Shown here: one piece after another, positions 1 to 9,104 of the stretch
Layout of the letters: each line of letters starts with the position of its first letter
How positions within the stretch are numbered: the stretch's first letter is position 1
Assembly (NCBI GenBank): GCA_903903925.1
Contig: CAIVAU010000037.1
Location: 1 to 64,000 of the forward strand
DNA length: 64,000 bases
Direction of reading: 5' to 3'
Source: an uncultured cyanobacterium
Lineage (GTDB): Bacteria > Cyanobacteriota > Cyanobacteriia > Cyanobacteriales > Nostocaceae
Translations under genes and position numbers: made by a program
The notes under the pieces: generated by a model
What the model saw: only the letters and a program-made list of their open reading frames with translations
What the model was told of the DNA's origin: nothing
Databases searched by the model: none

Positions 1-82
1 AGCCTGGTAATAATTCACTATATAAAAGGGAATGAATGCACAAAAAACTGCAAAGAAAAGGCTGAGAAATATTCCTCTTAAC

Positions 83-1021
83 TCAATAGGAAAAAGGCTG
101 TACAGAAAAGTAATTAATGCAGTCAGGACTATTGCCCATATCCATGTAAGAAGGGCTTTTTTTGAATCGCTGAATACCCTGTTCTTCGTACAATTCTGCC
201 AAATTGTTGAGGCTTAGTGCAACGTCAGGATGTTCTTTGCCCAGTACTTTCTCATAGATAGCGAGTGAGCGCAGTAACAAAGGCTCGGCTTTTTGATAAT
301 TTCCTTGTTCATGGTACAATCCTGCCAAATTATCGAGGCTTTGTGCAACGTCAGGATGTTCTTGACCTAGTACTTTCTCACGGATAGCAAGTGAGCGCTG
401 ATACAAAGGCTCGGCTTTTTGATAATTTCCCTGTAAATCGTACAATCCTGCCAAATTGTTGAGGCTTAGTGCAACGTCAGGATGTTCTTTACCCAGTACT
501 TTCTCATAGATAGCGAGTGAGCGCAGTAACAAAGGCTCGGCTTTTTGATAATTTCCTTGTTCACGGTACAATGCTGCCAAATTGTTGAGGCTTAGTGCAA
601 CGTCAGGATGTTCTGGACCCAGTACTTTCTCATTGATAGCGAGTGAGCGCTGATACAAAGACTCTGCTTTTTGATAATTTCCCTGTTTTTTGTACAATCC
701 TGCCAAATTATTGAGGCTTTCTGCAACGAGAGGATGTTCTTGACCCAGTACTTTCTCACGGATAGTCAGTACACTTTCTGCCAAAGGAATAGCAGTGCTA
801 TACTTGCCTTCTTTGTACAATTGCACAACCTGTTGATTGAGGCGTTTGGCTTCTTCTAAAGCTGCTTTTTGGTCTGCTTGCTGTGGTGGTTGAGATTGTC
901 CTATCACCACAATCGGATTGGTTCCCACTACAGAGAATGCTACAGTGACTGAGACTAACCAAGTAAACCATTTCAACTGGCTATAAACCTGAGATTTTGG
1001 CTTTGGTCTTTGTGTAGACAT
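83..1021 (-). CDS. TPR protein of kinesin-light-chain type, C-terminally truncated
   Basis: The 312-residue product has an N-terminal hydrophobic segment (about residues 17-42), probably a signal or anchor, followed by six or so 42-residue tetratricopeptide repeats of the NYQKAEPLYQRSLAI / HPDVALSLNNLA type (TPR_12, kinesin-light-chain-like). TPR arrays bind partner proteins; no catalytic domain is visible. The last repeat stops abruptly after LYEEQG and runs into about 30 residues unlike any TPR, so the 3' end looks replaced or frameshifted. Family members usually continue with more repeats, often followed by a CHAT or other effector domain. The ATG at 1019-1021 is followed by a basic stretch, which fits an export signal. 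The partner and pathway cannot be told from sequence. Confidence 0.8.
   Translation of the reverse strand: MSTQRPKPKSQVYSQLKWFTWLVSVTVAFSVVGTNPIVVIGQSQPPQQADQKAALEEAKRLNQQVVQLYKEGKYSTAIPLAESVLTIREKVLGQEHPLVAESLNNLAGLYKKQGNYQKAESLYQRSLAINEKVLGPEHPDVALSLNNLAALYREQGNYQKAEPLLLRSLAIYEKVLGKEHPDVALSLNNLAGLYDLQGNYQKAEPLYQRSLAIREKVLGQEHPDVAQSLDNLAGLYHEQGNYQKAEPLLLRSLAIYEKVLGKEHPDVALSLNNLAELYEEQGIQRFKKSPSYMDMGNSPDCINYFSVQPFSY
200..735 (-). repeat. 126-bp tandem repeat encoding the TPR units
   Basis: Near-identical blocks recur every 126 bp (the phrase gctttttgataatttcc starts near 290, 416, 542 and 668). 126 bp equals 42 codons, one TPR of this family. The high nucleotide identity between units suggests recent unit duplication or gene conversion. 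Confidence 0.85.
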
Positions 1022-1227
1022 TGATTTCGACTCCCAAGGAGAAAGTAAAATAGCGCTTTACATCTATATACTTCTCACGAAACCAACGTTATGCTACTCC
1101 AATTAATATGCTACATATAGCAGGATAAACTTCAACTGGGAATGCGAGGAAACTTCAGCACCCTCTCTTGCTTCATGAAGCTCAAACTAAGTCAAAATTT
1201 AATTAAAGCGAACCAACATATAGAGCA

Positions 1228-1584
1228 ATGCAGATTACCCAGTGTCTTCATACAGCCATTCTCGTAACTGACCTAGAACAAGCTGAGCATTTTTATGGCA
1301 CAGTATTAGGATGGTCTAAAATTGACCGCTCCCTGAAATACCCTGGTACATGGTATCAAGTCGGTGCATATCAAATTCACTTGATAGTCGCGCCAACAAC
1401 ACCAAAACCCCAACATGAAAAATGGGGACGCAACCCCCACATCGCCTTCTCAGTTGCCGACTTAGACGCCGCCAAACAGCAGCTTCTAAATTATAATTGT
1501 CCCATCCAAACCAGCGCCTCCGGTCGCGCCGCCCTCTTCACCCAAGACCCAGATGGTAACATTATCGAACTAAGCCAGCAATGA
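1228..1584 (+). CDS. VOC-family (glyoxalase/bleomycin-resistance fold) protein
   Basis: This 118-residue single-domain protein is the usual length for the vicinal-oxygen-chelate superfamily. The four expected metal-ligand positions are filled: His8 (LHTAILVTD), His51 (YQIHLIV), His71 (NPHIAFSV) and Glu114 (DPDGNIIEL), so it is probably a metal-dependent enzyme acting as a dimer. The substrate is unknown: glyoxalase I-like, dioxygenase-like and epimerase-like members cannot be separated by sequence alone. A second VOC protein is at 22780-23166 with different flanks, so the two are not a local duplication. The gene stands alone. Downstream lies a dispersed repeat and then the recombinase-like gene. 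Confidence 0.85.
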   Translation: MQITQCLHTAILVTDLEQAEHFYGTVLGWSKIDRSLKYPGTWYQVGAYQIHLIVAPTTPKPQHEKWGRNPHIAFSVADLDAAKQQLLNYNCPIQTSASGRAALFTQDPDGNIIELSQQ

Positions 1585-1604
1585 GGCGATTCTTACTCCC
1601 TCCC

Positions 1605-1661
1605 CATAAATCTCCCTAACTCAGATCTCCGTGTCCTCTGCGCCTCTGCGGTTCATTAGAT
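1605..1661. repeat. Dispersed repeat, copy 1 (CTCTGCGCCTCTGCGGTTC type)
   Basis: The 19-bp core CTCTGCGCCTCTGCGGTTC occupies 1636-1654. The wider block (aaatctccctaactcagatctccgtgtc plus core plus attagat) reappears inverted at 16457-16511. The same core frames the GxxExxY gene at 19648-19666 and 20070-20088. Here it lies just upstream of the recombinase-like gene. Confidence 0.85.
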
Positions 1662-1667
1662 TTCTTG

Positions 1668-2966
1668 ATGAAAATCTTCGCTTACACCTACACTGACCCT
1701 CTCCTAGAACCCACTCCTGACCCTACCGATTGGGGATGGGAGGTAGACCAAACTTATCAAGATTTGGGAAAGCGATCGCAACTACAACAACTCTTCAACG
1801 ACTGTAAAACCCAACCCCCAGATTATCTTCTCATCCGTCGCTTAGAAGAATTGGGAGACAGTGTAGAATCTGTCAGCAACGCGATCGCACAATTTCAAGC
1901 CCTGGAGGTCATACTCATTGCTGTCGAACAATCCTATAACTCTTCCCAAGAAAGTACCAGTCCCCGCCTTGACCTACTAAAATTGCTACAAGAAATCCAG
2001 CACCAGCAACGCAGTCGTCGCATCCGTTCTGGACACGCCCGTAACCGTCTTAACGCTGCACCTCCACCCGGCAAAGCACCCTACGGCTACCGTCGAGGCA
2101 AAGGCAAATACATTATAGACCGTAGTACCTCCCCAGTTGTCAAAGATTTTTTTGAACAGTTTATCCTCTATGGTTCCTTACGCGGCGCAGTGCGGATGAT
2201 GGCGAAAAAATATGGCAAAAAAATCTCAGTTACCACTGGTCGCCGTTGGCTGACTAATCCAGTGTATCGTGGTGATACAGCTTATCAAAATGGTGAAATT
2301 ATCTCCGATACCCATACTGCCATCATTTCTAGAGAAGAAGGTGCCCAGGTTGATCGACTGTTGCGGCGTAATAGTCGTTTACCGTCACGCACTGCAAGTG
2401 CGCCTCGTTCTCTAGCTGGATTAGTTGTCTGTAGTGAATGTCAGTCACATATGACAGTCAGCCGTGTCACTATCCGCAACCAAAACAAAGAGTATCTTTA
2501 CTTACGTCCTATTACCTGCCAAAAACACCCTAAGTGTCGTGCCATTCCCTATCAAGAAGTATTAGAATATACCATCAATGCAGTTTGCCGCGACTTACCT
2601 CTTGCAGTAGCACAGATGAATTTTCCTCAGTTAGACGCAGTAAAAAATAGTTTCAGTGAAGCGATCGCCCGTCAGCAAGAAATACTAGATCAATTACCTG
2701 CGCTACAGGAAACTGGGATTTTAGATGAAGAAACAGCAAAGTTTAGGGCTTACAAACTCCACACAGAAATATCCGATCTCCAAGCAAAGCTTGCGACTCT
2801 CCCACCCGTGAATTTGCGTTCTGTTGCTCAATCAGTATCTATTCCACAATTTTGGTTAGACTTATCTGAATCAGAACGACGATTTTACTTTCGAGAATTT
2901 ATTCGGCAAATCAAGATTACTCGTCAAGATAAAGAATGGAAATTACAAATAATTTTTATTTTTTAA
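1668..2966 (+). CDS. Large serine recombinase-like protein with degenerate catalytic domain
   Basis: The 432-residue product starts at the ATG at 1668; a TTG immediately before it is less likely. Residues 1-90 align loosely with a resolvase domain (RRLEELGDSVESV resembles the usual LDRLGRS region), but the N-terminal Y-x-R-V-S nucleophile motif is absent; the matching position reads FAYTYTDP. Residues about 130-235 match the Recombinase domain (GKAPYGYRRGKGKY, NPVYRGDTAYQNGE). A zinc ribbon follows (Cys255, Cys258, Cys284, Cys290), then a C-terminal coiled segment (about 305-380). The architecture is that of phage integrases and XisF-type cyanobacterial recombinases, which are nearer 500 residues. 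Without the serine, strand cleavage is doubtful, so a DNA-binding or architectural role is possible (inference). Confidence 0.8.
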   Translation: MKIFAYTYTDPLLEPTPDPTDWGWEVDQTYQDLGKRSQLQQLFNDCKTQPPDYLLIRRLEELGDSVESVSNAIAQFQALEVILIAVEQSYNSSQESTSPRLDLLKLLQEIQHQQRSRRIRSGHARNRLNAAPPPGKAPYGYRRGKGKYIIDRSTSPVVKDFFEQFILYGSLRGAVRMMAKKYGKKISVTTGRRWLTNPVYRGDTAYQNGEIISDTHTAIISREEGAQVDRLLRRNSRLPSRTASAPRSLAGLVVCSECQSHMTVSRVTIRNQNKEYLYLRPITCQKHPKCRAIPYQEVLEYTINAVCRDLPLAVAQMNFPQLDAVKNSFSEAIARQQEILDQLPALQETGILDEETAKFRAYKLHTEISDLQAKLATLPPVNLRSVAQSVSIPQFWLDLSESERRFYFREFIRQIKITRQDKEWKLQIIFIF

Positions 2967-3363
2967 AAGGAGTCAGGAGTCAGGAGTCAGGAGTAATACA
3001 GGCTTTGTATCGATCTTTTAGACAAAAGTATTATGCCTTACTTACTCGCGATATACTTAATTCCTCATTAATTACACACATGTTTAAATCATCATCTAAT
3101 TCATTCTGACTCCTAACTCCTAACTCTTCTCTCCTGACTCCTGACTCCTAAATTCTTAGTTTGTCTTCCTCGTATCAATTTTATCTTTTTTAAATATTTA
3201 AAATCAAAGAAAAAATGAATAAAAATTTTTCTAAAAAATTATCAATAATTCTTGAAATTACGTTAGCTTATTAAGAACAGTAGTTGTTACTGGATGGCAA
3301 CATTCGCAACTCCAGAGCGTCTCTGTGTAATCTAAAGTGCAAGGAAAATGATCATCCCAGAAT
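2967..3363. other. Intergenic region with inverted heptad repeats
   Basis: Directly after the recombinase-like stop codon come GGAGTCA heptads (about 2970-2994), and their complement (actcctaactc, ctcctgactcctgactcctaa) lies at about 3110-3150. The rest (3160-3260) is very A+T-rich. I see no gene here. Confidence 0.7.
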
Positions 3364-4983
3364 ATGCAAGAAGACAGCTTTATTTGGGGTCGCCGAAAAA
3401 AACAGTATCGTGTGGTTGAAAAACGAATTGATTGGGTATGGGTTGTCGTGCTGTTTTTAGCAGCATTGTTGCTTTTCACTATAGATCTCGGCGGATTGCC
3501 ATTACGTGACTGGGATGAAGGTACTGTGGCGCAGGTCGCCCGTGAAATTTGGCGTGCGCCTGCTGGTTCGATGCATTGGCTTTACCCAACGCTCCTAGGT
3601 GAACCATATCATAATAAGCCGCCGCTGATGCACTTGCTGATTGCTTGGGCTTACTCTTTAGGGGGTGTGAATGAGTGGACAGCACGCTTACCAGGGGCAA
3701 TATTAACAGCGACTTCAGTACCTTTGCTGTATTGCGTTGCACGAGAAATATTTCGCCAACCGACAGCAGCAATTTACAGTGCCTTGATTTATCTCACAAT
3801 GCTACCAGTAGTACGTCATGGACGGTTGGCAATGTTAGATGGGGCGGTGGTCTGCTTTTCGATGGTGATGATGTTGTGTGTATTGCGATCGCGGCGGGAT
3901 TTGCGTTACTGTCTGGGTGTCGGCATCGGTTTTGGGTTAATTTGCCTAACCAAAAGTATCTTGGGGGTTTTGTTAGGTGCGATCGCGCTGATATTTCTCT
4001 TATGGGATACACCGCGACTGCTCACAAGTGGCTATATGTGGTTAGCAATCTTCATTGGCAGTGCGCCTGTGGCTATTTGGTATTATAGCCAGTGGTTGCA
4101 CTACGGTCAAGCTTTCACCTCAGTAGGCGTGGTGGATCAGTCCCTCAGCCGTGTTTGGAATCGAGTTGAGGGTCATTCCGGACCACCCTGGTACTATCTA
4201 CTAGAAATTCTTAAGTACACATGGCCTTGGCTAATTTTTTTACCACTCAGTTTACGCCTAACCTGGGAGAATCGTAACCTAAGTTGGGCAAAACTCGTGC
4301 TGGTTTGGAGTGTTGTTTATCTCGTAGCCATTTCTATAATGGGAACCAAACTTCCCTGGTATGTATATCCGATTTACCCTAGCTTAGCTTTAGCCTTTGG
4401 TATCCAAATAGCACAAATTGAGCATTTGCCTTTAATGTCATCTTATCCCCGCCCTTGGGTAGTAGCTTTAACTGTTATGGCTGTGGTGGGGACTTCTGGA
4501 ACGATATATTTTGGTTGGGGTACACAACCGAAACCAGATTTACAACTCATTTCGGCAGCAGTAGCTGTGACAATGATTCTAGCAGCTATTTTGGTAGGGC
4601 GAGGTGACAGACAATTCCTAAAGGTTCTGTTATGGGGAAGTTATATTTCGCTGCTGCTGTTGATGAAATCCAACTACTGGGTATGGGAATTAGGGGAAGC
4701 CTATCCAGTTAAGCCTGTCGCCGCCATGATCCAGCAGGTAAACCCATTTGTGAAGATTTACACATCTTTTCCTTATCGGCGTCCATCTTTGGATTTTTAT
4801 AGTGATCGTATTGTTATTCCTGCTTCTATTGATGATCTGCAAAATTATTGGGACTCTAAAGAGCAACTATACTTGCTGCTTGATGCCCCATCTCTGAAAA
4901 AACTCCAACTAAAGTCAGCGAAGCGAGTTGATGACACTTCTGGTTGGACACTCATTACAAGAAATACAAAAGCCAGTGGTTAG
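3364..4983 (+). CDS. GT-C glycosyltransferase, family 39 / ArnT-like
   Basis: The 539-residue polytopic membrane protein begins with a basic cytoplasmic N-terminus and a first membrane helix (about 24-43). The periplasmic loop after it carries the acidic motif RDWDEGTVAQVARE typical of polyprenyl-phosphate-dependent GT-C enzymes, followed by HNKPPLMHLLIAWAYSLGG and the arginine-containing TARLPGA segment. About ten further hydrophobic helices follow, with a soluble tail from about 455. Such enzymes move a sugar from a lipid-phosphate carrier to a lipid, protein or glycan acceptor at the outer face of the plasma membrane; donor and acceptor are unknown. The gene stands alone. Two relatives are at 34703 and 36408. 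Confidence 0.85.
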   Translation: MQEDSFIWGRRKKQYRVVEKRIDWVWVVVLFLAALLLFTIDLGGLPLRDWDEGTVAQVAREIWRAPAGSMHWLYPTLLGEPYHNKPPLMHLLIAWAYSLGGVNEWTARLPGAILTATSVPLLYCVAREIFRQPTAAIYSALIYLTMLPVVRHGRLAMLDGAVVCFSMVMMLCVLRSRRDLRYCLGVGIGFGLICLTKSILGVLLGAIALIFLLWDTPRLLTSGYMWLAIFIGSAPVAIWYYSQWLHYGQAFTSVGVVDQSLSRVWNRVEGHSGPPWYYLLEILKYTWPWLIFLPLSLRLTWENRNLSWAKLVLVWSVVYLVAISIMGTKLPWYVYPIYPSLALAFGIQIAQIEHLPLMSSYPRPWVVALTVMAVVGTSGTIYFGWGTQPKPDLQLISAAVAVTMILAAILVGRGDRQFLKVLLWGSYISLLLLMKSNYWVWELGEAYPVKPVAAMIQQVNPFVKIYTSFPYRRPSLDFYSDRIVIPASIDDLQNYWDSKEQLYLLLDAPSLKKLQLKSAKRVDDTSGWTLITRNTKASG

Positions 4984-5034
4984 TCATAATCTTTGACAAC
5001 TAACCACTAACCACTAACCACTAACAACCAACCA

Positions 5035-5418
5035 CTAAAATTTTTCTCCTAGTTCTCTAACTTTCTCTGTTTTTGGAAGTATTTGGAGATCGTGGTTAGT
5101 ACCACGCCCAGCCACAGCTATCAAACTTAAGACAATTGCACTTCCCAAAACTAGGGCGACTACAGGACGCTTGAAGAGTACAAAATCCCGTATAATCCTA
5201 GCTAAAGGTCGGCTTTGACGACGTAGCGCCGATGAGATCATGATCTGTTTAAAAATAAACGGATCGCGGACGTAATGGCCGCTTTGACAAACTACTAACC
5301 TTTCCTGACAATATGGACAGGTAAACAATCCAATGCACGTCTTCACTGGCTTTGGCTTCGTATTTTTTTGGCAAATTGGGCAAGTAACATAATGATTATC
5401 AAAGATGTGCGTATTCAT
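5035..5418 (-). CDS. Small zinc-ribbon membrane protein, unknown function
   Basis: The 127-residue protein has cysteine pairs CPIC (Cys13, Cys16) and CPYC (Cys34, Cys37), with further cysteines near 28 and 44. These could form one or two zinc ribbons. A basic stretch (RRQSRPLARIIRD) leads into a single membrane helix (about residues 87-103). I do not recognise the function; a membrane-anchored zinc ribbon could be a redox or assembly factor, but nothing proves that. It is convergent with the glycosyltransferase gene, and the 50-bp gap between them is filled with accacta/accaacc heptads. Confidence 0.7.
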   Translation of the reverse strand: MNTHIFDNHYVTCPICQKNTKPKPVKTCIGLFTCPYCQERLVVCQSGHYVRDPFIFKQIMISSALRRQSRPLARIIRDFVLFKRPVVALVLGSAIVLSLIAVAGRGTNHDLQILPKTEKVRELGEKF

Positions 5419-5903
5419 CTACCTCGTCCGCCTAGTCCATTTACTCGCTCGGTCACAATATTGAATTCCCACTTAACACACGCGCAGATTACCCAATATG
5501 GTCTAACATCAACCATGAATCATCGTCCCAAGTCAGCTGGTCAACTAAAACTTTAGAAAAGGAACTTCTAAGCACTACTCGGAGCCCCGTCTGGTGAGCG
5601 AGCAGGGTTATTGACGAGTATAGCTAGATTCTAGCTAAAGATGACACCTAGGCCATCCTCAAAGACTATACCTATGGTTAAAGAACCTCCAACTATGACC
5701 ATTGTTCATCAATTCTCTACCATTTAAGCATTGTCCCTACAAAAATTTTGCTTCGTAGAGACTTTTTTATCAAAGCTTTGTAAATCTGATAGATCCGTGA
5801 GGGATAGGATTTAACTTCTTCACTCGTCTGGTTGATCAATGATCGCTCACAATGAAATATAAGGCATAAACATTTAAATTTTTTATTAGATTTACTACTC
5901 TCA
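5419..5903. other. Intergenic region, no gene seen
   Basis: This 485-bp gap lies between the divergent zinc-ribbon and ClC genes, so both promoters should be here. A 17-nt palindrome, TAGCTAGATTCTAGCTA, is at 5621-5637. I see no convincing coding sequence or RNA gene. Confidence 0.5.
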
Positions 5904-7805
5904 ATGACTCTCCTACCTCTTACTGAATTGCGGAAGGTGATGCAACCACCTGCAAATCCCGATCTTTCCGCTCGTCTAACTCACCTAATTAATTATCTTC
6001 AACCATCCCCAGAAACTATCGTGCTGCTTTTATCCATACTTATAGGCGGTGGTAGTGGTATGGGTATTGTCACGTTTCACTATTTAATCGACCTGATTCA
6101 CCACTTGATGCTAGAAAATCTGATGGGCGCAATAGGCGTGTGGGGCTCTTGGACTCTAGCCTGTGTCCCTACCCTAGGCGGCTTAATCATCGGATTCATG
6201 CGCTGGCGCACCCAAGACTTTGGCCCTGGACTTTCGTCTTTGATCGCTGCTTTTCAAGAAGGAGAGATACACCGAAAAGTACGACCAGTCACAAAGATGC
6301 TAGCAGCATCGGTTTCTTTAGGGAGTGGTGCTTCTTTAGGCCCAGAGGGTCCGAGTGTAGAAATTGGCGCAAATTTTGGACTGTTGTTGTCTCAGGTGCT
6401 ACAAGTCTCGCTTGAGAGACAACGTTTGCTCTTAGGTGCTGGGGCTGCGGCTGGTTTGGCGGCTGGATTTAATGCCCCAATAGCAGGTGTATTTTTTGCC
6501 TTAGAGGTTGTACTGGGAGGCACATCCTTTGCTACCTCCGCTGTTAGTGTGGTGCTGTTAGCCGCAGTAGTAGCAGCGTTGGTTGCTCAGATTGGTTTAG
6601 GGGCACAGCCTGCTTTTGACTTACCTGTTTACCAAGTACGCAGTCCTCTAGAATTGCCGTTGTATCTCGGCTTGGGTTTGGGGGCTAGTTTGGTTTCTCT
6701 TGCTTATACCGAGTTGATCCGTCTGGTGAAAGCCTGTTTTGATGGGAAGGTGTCCTATTTGCGATGGCTGGGACGTATACCTAAGCCAATTCATCCGATC
6801 ATTGGCGGAGCCATTATTGGTGTAGTCGCCTTAAAATTCCCGCAAATCATGGGCATCGGTTATGAAACAGTAGAAGCGATGCTTCAAGATGTGGAGTTTT
6901 CGTTACGTCTATTGATTGAATTGCTGCTGGTCAAACTGGTGATGACGGCAATTAGTTCTGGCAGTGGTTTAGTCGGCGGTTTATTTGCACCAGCAATGTT
7001 TTTGGGTGCTTCTTTTGGCAGCGCATACGCCCACATTTTAGCGCATGTAGCTCCGACAGTTAGTCATTATATGGCATCTCCTCCAGCTTATGCAATGGTG
7101 GGAATGGCTGCGGTGCTAGCGGCAAGTGTCAGAGCGCCGTTAACAGCAATTTTGCTCTTGTTTGAATTAACGCGAGACTATCGCATTGTTTTACCGTTGA
7201 TGGCAGCAGTAGGTTTGAGTGTTTGGCTCGTGGAGCTGATTAAGCCAACTCCCAACCCTAACTCAAATCTCCAGCGAATCGGTCTTTCTGGGTTGAAAGA
7301 CGACCAAGCTGACATTTTGCAGCAAATTTTAGTCGAAGATGCGATGAACTCTTGTCCAAAAAAGCTGCCAGCAATGATGAAAATTTTGGAGGCAGCTTTG
7401 GAAATGACAAGCGATCGCTGCCATCGTGCTTTAGTAATTGATGAAGCCGGGAAATTAGTTGGGATCATATCTCTGGAAGATATCAACCGCATCCTTTCCG
7501 TTGGGCAAGATTTCCCCAATTCCTCTATCGAAATTAAGGAAAATTTAGCCAATCAGATACTGATGGACGTATGTACGACTGAAATTCTCTATGCCTACAG
7601 GGATGAACCTTTATCTGATGCTTTAGATCGTATGGCTGGTAGAGATTTGCATCAATTGCCAGTGGTAGCACGAGACAACAACGAGCAGATTTTGGGTTTA
7701 CTAGAACGGGAGCAAATTGCTTTGACCTGTGATGTAGCAGTAACCCGCAGGGCGATTCGCCATTATCTACCAATCTCGCTAAAAACAGATGTAGCGATCA
7801 GTTAG
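5904..7805 (+). CDS. ClC-family chloride channel/antiporter with two CBS domains
   Basis: The 633-residue protein joins a ClC core (about residues 35-450) to a C-terminal CBS pair (about 477-545 and 553-620). The selectivity-filter motif is present as GSGASLGPEGPSVEIGA, and the gating glutamate is retained in GPEGP at about residue 148. GFNAPIAGVFFALE and GGLFAPAMFLGASFG are further ClC signatures. ClC proteins move chloride, or exchange chloride for protons, across the plasma membrane as dimers; CBS pairs typically sense adenine nucleotides. Whether it is a channel or an exchanger is not settled by what I can see. Start: ATG at 5904, after an A+T-rich leader. Confidence 0.93.
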   Translation: MTLLPLTELRKVMQPPANPDLSARLTHLINYLQPSPETIVLLLSILIGGGSGMGIVTFHYLIDLIHHLMLENLMGAIGVWGSWTLACVPTLGGLIIGFMRWRTQDFGPGLSSLIAAFQEGEIHRKVRPVTKMLAASVSLGSGASLGPEGPSVEIGANFGLLLSQVLQVSLERQRLLLGAGAAAGLAAGFNAPIAGVFFALEVVLGGTSFATSAVSVVLLAAVVAALVAQIGLGAQPAFDLPVYQVRSPLELPLYLGLGLGASLVSLAYTELIRLVKACFDGKVSYLRWLGRIPKPIHPIIGGAIIGVVALKFPQIMGIGYETVEAMLQDVEFSLRLLIELLLVKLVMTAISSGSGLVGGLFAPAMFLGASFGSAYAHILAHVAPTVSHYMASPPAYAMVGMAAVLAASVRAPLTAILLLFELTRDYRIVLPLMAAVGLSVWLVELIKPTPNPNSNLQRIGLSGLKDDQADILQQILVEDAMNSCPKKLPAMMKILEAALEMTSDRCHRALVIDEAGKLVGIISLEDINRILSVGQDFPNSSIEIKENLANQILMDVCTTEILYAYRDEPLSDALDRMAGRDLHQLPVVARDNNEQILGLLEREQIALTCDVAVTRRAIRHYLPISLKTDVAIS

Positions 7806-7942
7806 TTAGGAGTTATGAGTTATGAGTTATGAGTTAGTTAAGAGTCAAGATTCCATAGTAGATGAGTCTAGAGTCTAAAGACTCCAGGGACGCGAGGTTC
7901 TGACTCCTAACTTCTAACTCCTAACTCCTAACTCTTAAATTT

Positions 7943-8356
7943 CTAGGCGCTAGCTTCTAGGGCTTCGAGCTCTTCTCTCTCCTCTGAGTCTACTTGCCTC
8001 AGACGGATGTGCTTTTTGCCTAAAGTGATGACGAACTCATCTCCTGGCTTGAGATTCATCTGTTTCGTATAAGCCGACCCTATCAGCAAGTTACCGTTTG
8101 ACTGCACACTAATTCTATAACTAGCACTGCGTCCGCCACGACCATTTGCACTAGGCGCACTATCTAACTGAATGCCCTCTGCATCAATTAGGGCATTCAA
8201 GAATTTCATCATGTTAACGCGCTCTATACCATTTTTTGTCACGGTATAGTAGCCGCACTGTTTAGCTTTTTCTTCTTTGCTTAGGTTCTCTAGCTCTTTA
8301 ACTTTTTTGAGCAGTTCTTCACCGACTAGGGGTTCAATTTTTTTCTGTTTAGCCAT
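7943..8356 (-). CDS. cyAbrB-type transcriptional regulator
   Basis: The 137-residue protein matches the cyanobacterial AbrB family: an N-terminal cyanobacteria-specific region (EELLKKVKELENLSKEEKA, CGYYTVTKNGIERVN) followed by the C-terminal AbrB swapped-hairpin DNA-binding segment (YRISVQSNGNLLIGSAYTKQMNLKPGDEF). Members such as CalA and cyAbrB2 are abundant, broadly acting regulators tied to carbon/nitrogen balance, hydrogenase and heterocyst genes. Which paralogue this is cannot be decided here. The ATG at 8354-8356 is preferred over an in-frame TTG one codon upstream. The gap to the ClC stop carries gagttatgagttatgag and cctaactcctaactcc heptads. Confidence 0.9.
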   Translation of the reverse strand: MAKQKKIEPLVGEELLKKVKELENLSKEEKAKQCGYYTVTKNGIERVNMMKFLNALIDAEGIQLDSAPSANGRGGRSASYRISVQSNGNLLIGSAYTKQMNLKPGDEFVITLGKKHIRLRQVDSEEREELEALEASA

Positions 8357-8635
8357 CAACTTAGATCGAAAACGAATGATTGAAGTGTTTGAATCGATTT
8401 TATTTTAACTGACCTTGAGCTAATACGATCAGATTCCTTTAATTTTTCTTTGGGCTAATGCCAAGTATATTACACCCACAAGCAGAATTTTTGCATTCTT
8501 CCCAATATTGTCAATACAATATATATGAAAGACTACTGGCAATGGTGATAACTATAGTTTGTGAATGAGCAAAGAAAGGATGAAGTAAGATGAAGCAGGA
8601 TAAAAGTCCAAGGGGAGTCCTGACTCCTAACAAAA

Positions 8636-9079
8636 ATGAAATTAACCACCAAAGGACACTACAGTGTTAAGGCGTTGCTAGATTTAAGCTTACAACCGGG
8701 TTATGGTCCTGTATCTACCAGAGCGATCGCCTCCCGCCAAGAAATTCCTGCTCCCTATCTAGAAAAACTGCTGATAAAAATGCGTCGTGCTGGGTTAGTG
8801 AAATCAATTCGCGGTAGCATCGGCGGCTATCAATTAGCGCGAGAGCCTGTAAAGATATCTTTAGGAGAAATTTTAGATGCCGTTGGTGAAACTATTCAAC
8901 CCTTGCCTCATCACCAAGCAGCTCCTGCACAGGCTGAAGATTGGGTAACATTTAGCCTTTGGCAGAGGCTGCATCAAAAGCTCAAAGAAGCTTTGTACAG
9001 TATTACCCTGGAGGATCTTTATTACGATGCTCGTAGTTGGCAAGCTTCTCTTGGGGAAGAGGCTAGTTTTATTGTTTAG
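8636..9079 (+). CDS. Rrf2-family transcriptional regulator without cysteines
   Basis: The 147-residue protein has a winged helix typical of Rrf2 (MKLTTKGHYSVKALLDLS, RAIASRQEIPAPYLEKLLIKMRRAGLVKSIRGSIGGYQLAR). IscR, NsrR and RirA ligate an Fe-S cluster through three cysteines in the following linker. This protein has no cysteine at all; the corresponding segment reads QPLPHHQAAPAQAED, with two adjacent histidines. It may respond to a non-cluster signal or act constitutively (inference); CymR is a known cluster-free relative. cobD starts 26 nt downstream on the same strand, so co-transcription is likely and a link to cobalamin regulation is possible but unproven. Confidence 0.88.
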   Translation: MKLTTKGHYSVKALLDLSLQPGYGPVSTRAIASRQEIPAPYLEKLLIKMRRAGLVKSIRGSIGGYQLAREPVKISLGEILDAVGETIQPLPHHQAAPAQAEDWVTFSLWQRLHQKLKEALYSITLEDLYYDARSWQASLGEEASFIV

Positions 9080-9104
9080 TTGTTGGTTGTTACTCCCATG
9101 CCCT

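Noticed and set aside
3675-4088. 137-codon plus-strand frame inside the first GT-C gene
   Set aside because: Out-of-frame shadow of a clear membrane glycosyltransferase.
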